From NCBI GenBank assembly GCA_003564735.1, contig PXEK01000140.1:1-7229 (forward strand): 7,229 nt of DNA, in the 5' to 3' direction. Below, one piece after another: positions 6,038 to 7,229 of this stretch. The position numbers and the translations under genes are program-made. This DNA comes from Cryomorphaceae bacterium. GTDB taxonomy: Bacteria > Bacteroidota > Bacteroidia > Flavobacteriales_G > Salibacteraceae. Position 1 is the stretch's first letter. Each line of letters opens with the position of its first letter. Below the pieces are notes generated by a model. It was not told the DNA's origin. It searched no databases and saw nothing but the letters and a program-made list of their open reading frames with translations.

Positions 6038-7229
6038 ATGAACTACGAATTTACTAAAGAGTTTGCACAAAATCGGGATCAGTCCGATTCTTTAAGAGAA
6101 TTTAGAGATAAGTTTTACTTCCCTGAACATGAGGGGGGTAAAAAGATATACTTTACGGGTAACTCTTTAGGGCTGCAACCAAAAAATACCGCAGAATACA
6201 TCAATCAAGAGCTCAGTGATTGGGCGAAGTACGGGGTTGACGGCCACTTTGAAGCTCAAAACCCGTGGTACGCTTATCACGAATTATTTTCAGAACCGCT
6301 TTCCCGTATTGTTGGCGCCAAACCCTGTGAGGTTGTAGCCATGAACAGCTTAACGGTGAACCTACATTTGCTGATGGTTTCGTTTTACCGGCCGAATAAC
6401 AAGCGGTATAAGATTTTGTGTGAAGCCAAGGCTTTTCCTTCAGATTTATACGCTTTGGCCTCACAGGTTGAGCACCACGGCTACAATCCTGACGACGCGC
6501 TTTTATTGCTATCACCTCGAAAAGGGGAACATACGGTGCGCACAAGTGACGTTTTAGATACTATTGAAAAGTACAAAGATGAGCTTGCCTTAGTGATGAT
6601 TGGCGGTGTAAATTATTACACCGGTCAATTGTGGGATATGGAAACGATTACAAAAGCGGGGCATGATGCCGGCGCGATAGTTGGCTGGGATTTGGCTCAT
6701 GCGGCGGGGAATGTAGAGTTGAAATTGCATGATTGGGGGGTTGATTTTGCAGCGTGGTGCAGTTATAAGTACATGAACTCGGGGCCCGGAAGTGTTTCCG
6801 GAGTATTTATTCATGAAAAGAACGCAAAAAATAAATCTTTACATCGTTTTGCGGGTTGGTGGGGACACAACAAAGATGAGCGGTTTAAAATGGAATCGAA
6901 GTTTGACCCCATTCCAACAGCTGAAGGTTGGCAACTATCCAATGCTGCAGTGTTTGCCATGGCGCCGCACAAAGCGGCCTTGGATTTATTCAGTGCAGTG
7001 GGAATGTCGGCTCTGACCAAAAAAAGTAAGCAACTGACCGGGTACTTAGAGTTTGTAATTCGTGAAATTTCGAAATCACATGCGGGCACCTCATTTGAAA
7101 TTATCACGCCTTCGAATGATCGTGAGCGAGGTTGTCAACTTTCTGTATTGGTACACGGTAAGGCCAAAGAAATGTTTGACCACCTCACCCGGCACGGAGT
7201 AGTTGTGGATTATAGAGAACCTAACGTCA
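6038..7229 (+). CDS. kynU: Kynureninase, 3' end beyond the window
   Basis: Kynureninase (EC 3.7.1.3) is a cytosolic PLP enzyme that cleaves kynurenine or 3-hydroxykynurenine to anthranilate or 3-hydroxyanthranilate plus alanine. The frame runs from the ATG at 6038 to the right edge with no stop, giving 397 codons; the family is usually about 420-430 residues, so only the C-terminal tip is missing. Family signatures are FTGNSLGLQPK near residue 45, the substrate and cofactor region VVAMNSLTVNLHLL, GWDLAHAAGN with Asp218 and His221, and the PLP lysine Lys244 in WCSYKYMNSGPG. The 26-residue spacing from Asp218 to Lys244 equals that of human Asp250-Lys276. RFAGWWGHN and PTAEGWQLSN are also present. 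The ATG at 6038 is the only possible ATG after an in-frame stop at 5972-5974. It is divergent from hemL. Whether it serves NAD synthesis or tryptophan breakdown depends on genes outside the window. Confidence 0.96.
   Translation, partial: MNYEFTKEFAQNRDQSDSLREFRDKFYFPEHEGGKKIYFTGNSLGLQPKNTAEYINQELSDWAKYGVDGHFEAQNPWYAYHELFSEPLSRIVGAKPCEVVAMNSLTVNLHLLMVSFYRPNNKRYKILCEAKAFPSDLYALASQVEHHGYNPDDALLLLSPRKGEHTVRTSDVLDTIEKYKDELALVMIGGVNYYTGQLWDMETITKAGHDAGAIVGWDLAHAAGNVELKLHDWGVDFAAWCSYKYMNSGPGSVSGVFIHEKNAKNKSLHRFAGWWGHNKDERFKMESKFDPIPTAEGWQLSNAAVFAMAPHKAALDLFSAVGMSALTKKSKQLTGYLEFVIREISKSHAGTSFEIITPSNDRERGCQLSVLVHGKAKEMFDHLTRHGVVVDYREPNV

Noticed and set aside
6213..7107. Minus-strand and alternative plus-strand open frames (6213-6545, 6590-6814, 6811-7107, 6792-7016) within kynU.
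   Set aside because: The kynU frame is continuous over the whole interval with every family motif, so these are shadows.
1..7229. CRISPR array, tRNA/rRNA, insertion sequence or phage attachment site.
   Set aside because: No regularly spaced short repeats, tRNA-like cloverleaf, transposase or terminal inverted repeats were seen on either strand.

Overview
The window looks like chromosomal DNA from a free-living, probably marine member of the Bacteroidota, most likely order Flavobacteriales. The evidence is two type IX secretion system (T9SS) cargo proteins with C-terminal sorting domains and SprB-like repeats, A-rich start-codon regions with little Shine-Dalgarno signal, and TAnnTTTG-like promoter elements. 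Base composition is moderate and no mobile element, RNA gene or CRISPR array is visible. Genus cannot be told from this sequence.

Layout. Positions 1-401 (+) hold the 3' end of a secreted protein: the tail of an SprB-like repeat plus a type A T9SS sorting domain, followed by a terminator hairpin. A 238-bp intergenic region follows, with a perfect 14-bp palindrome and a weak promoter candidate. Positions 640-3252 (+) encode an 870-residue secreted multidomain protein. Its last ~133 residues are clearly paralogous to the first gene, so the two genes form a tandem family. A strong, near-perfect hairpin (3271-3302) separates this block from a convergent minus-strand cluster. That cluster, read 5' to 3' on the minus strand, is hemL (5957-4665), ldcA (4681-3752) and yraN (3765-3403). 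Each downstream start codon lies inside the end of the gene before it, so the three look like one operon with possible translational coupling. An 80-bp divergent intergenic region then leads to kynU (6038 to the right edge, +), which is cut off near its C-terminus.

Functional picture. The left half makes envelope-exported surface or secreted proteins: signal peptide, adhesin-like modules, then T9SS sorting domain. The minus-strand operon is housekeeping: tetrapyrrole precursor synthesis (HemL), cytoplasmic murein peptide recycling (LdcA) and a small nuclease-fold protein of uncertain role (YraN). KynU belongs to tryptophan/kynurenine metabolism, which feeds either de novo NAD synthesis or catabolism. 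The genes do not form one obvious pathway.

I do not see a clear new system. The parts most worth a second look are the tandem T9SS paralogs with an unassigned central domain, the palindrome in front of the second one, and the overlapping hemL-ldcA-yraN arrangement.
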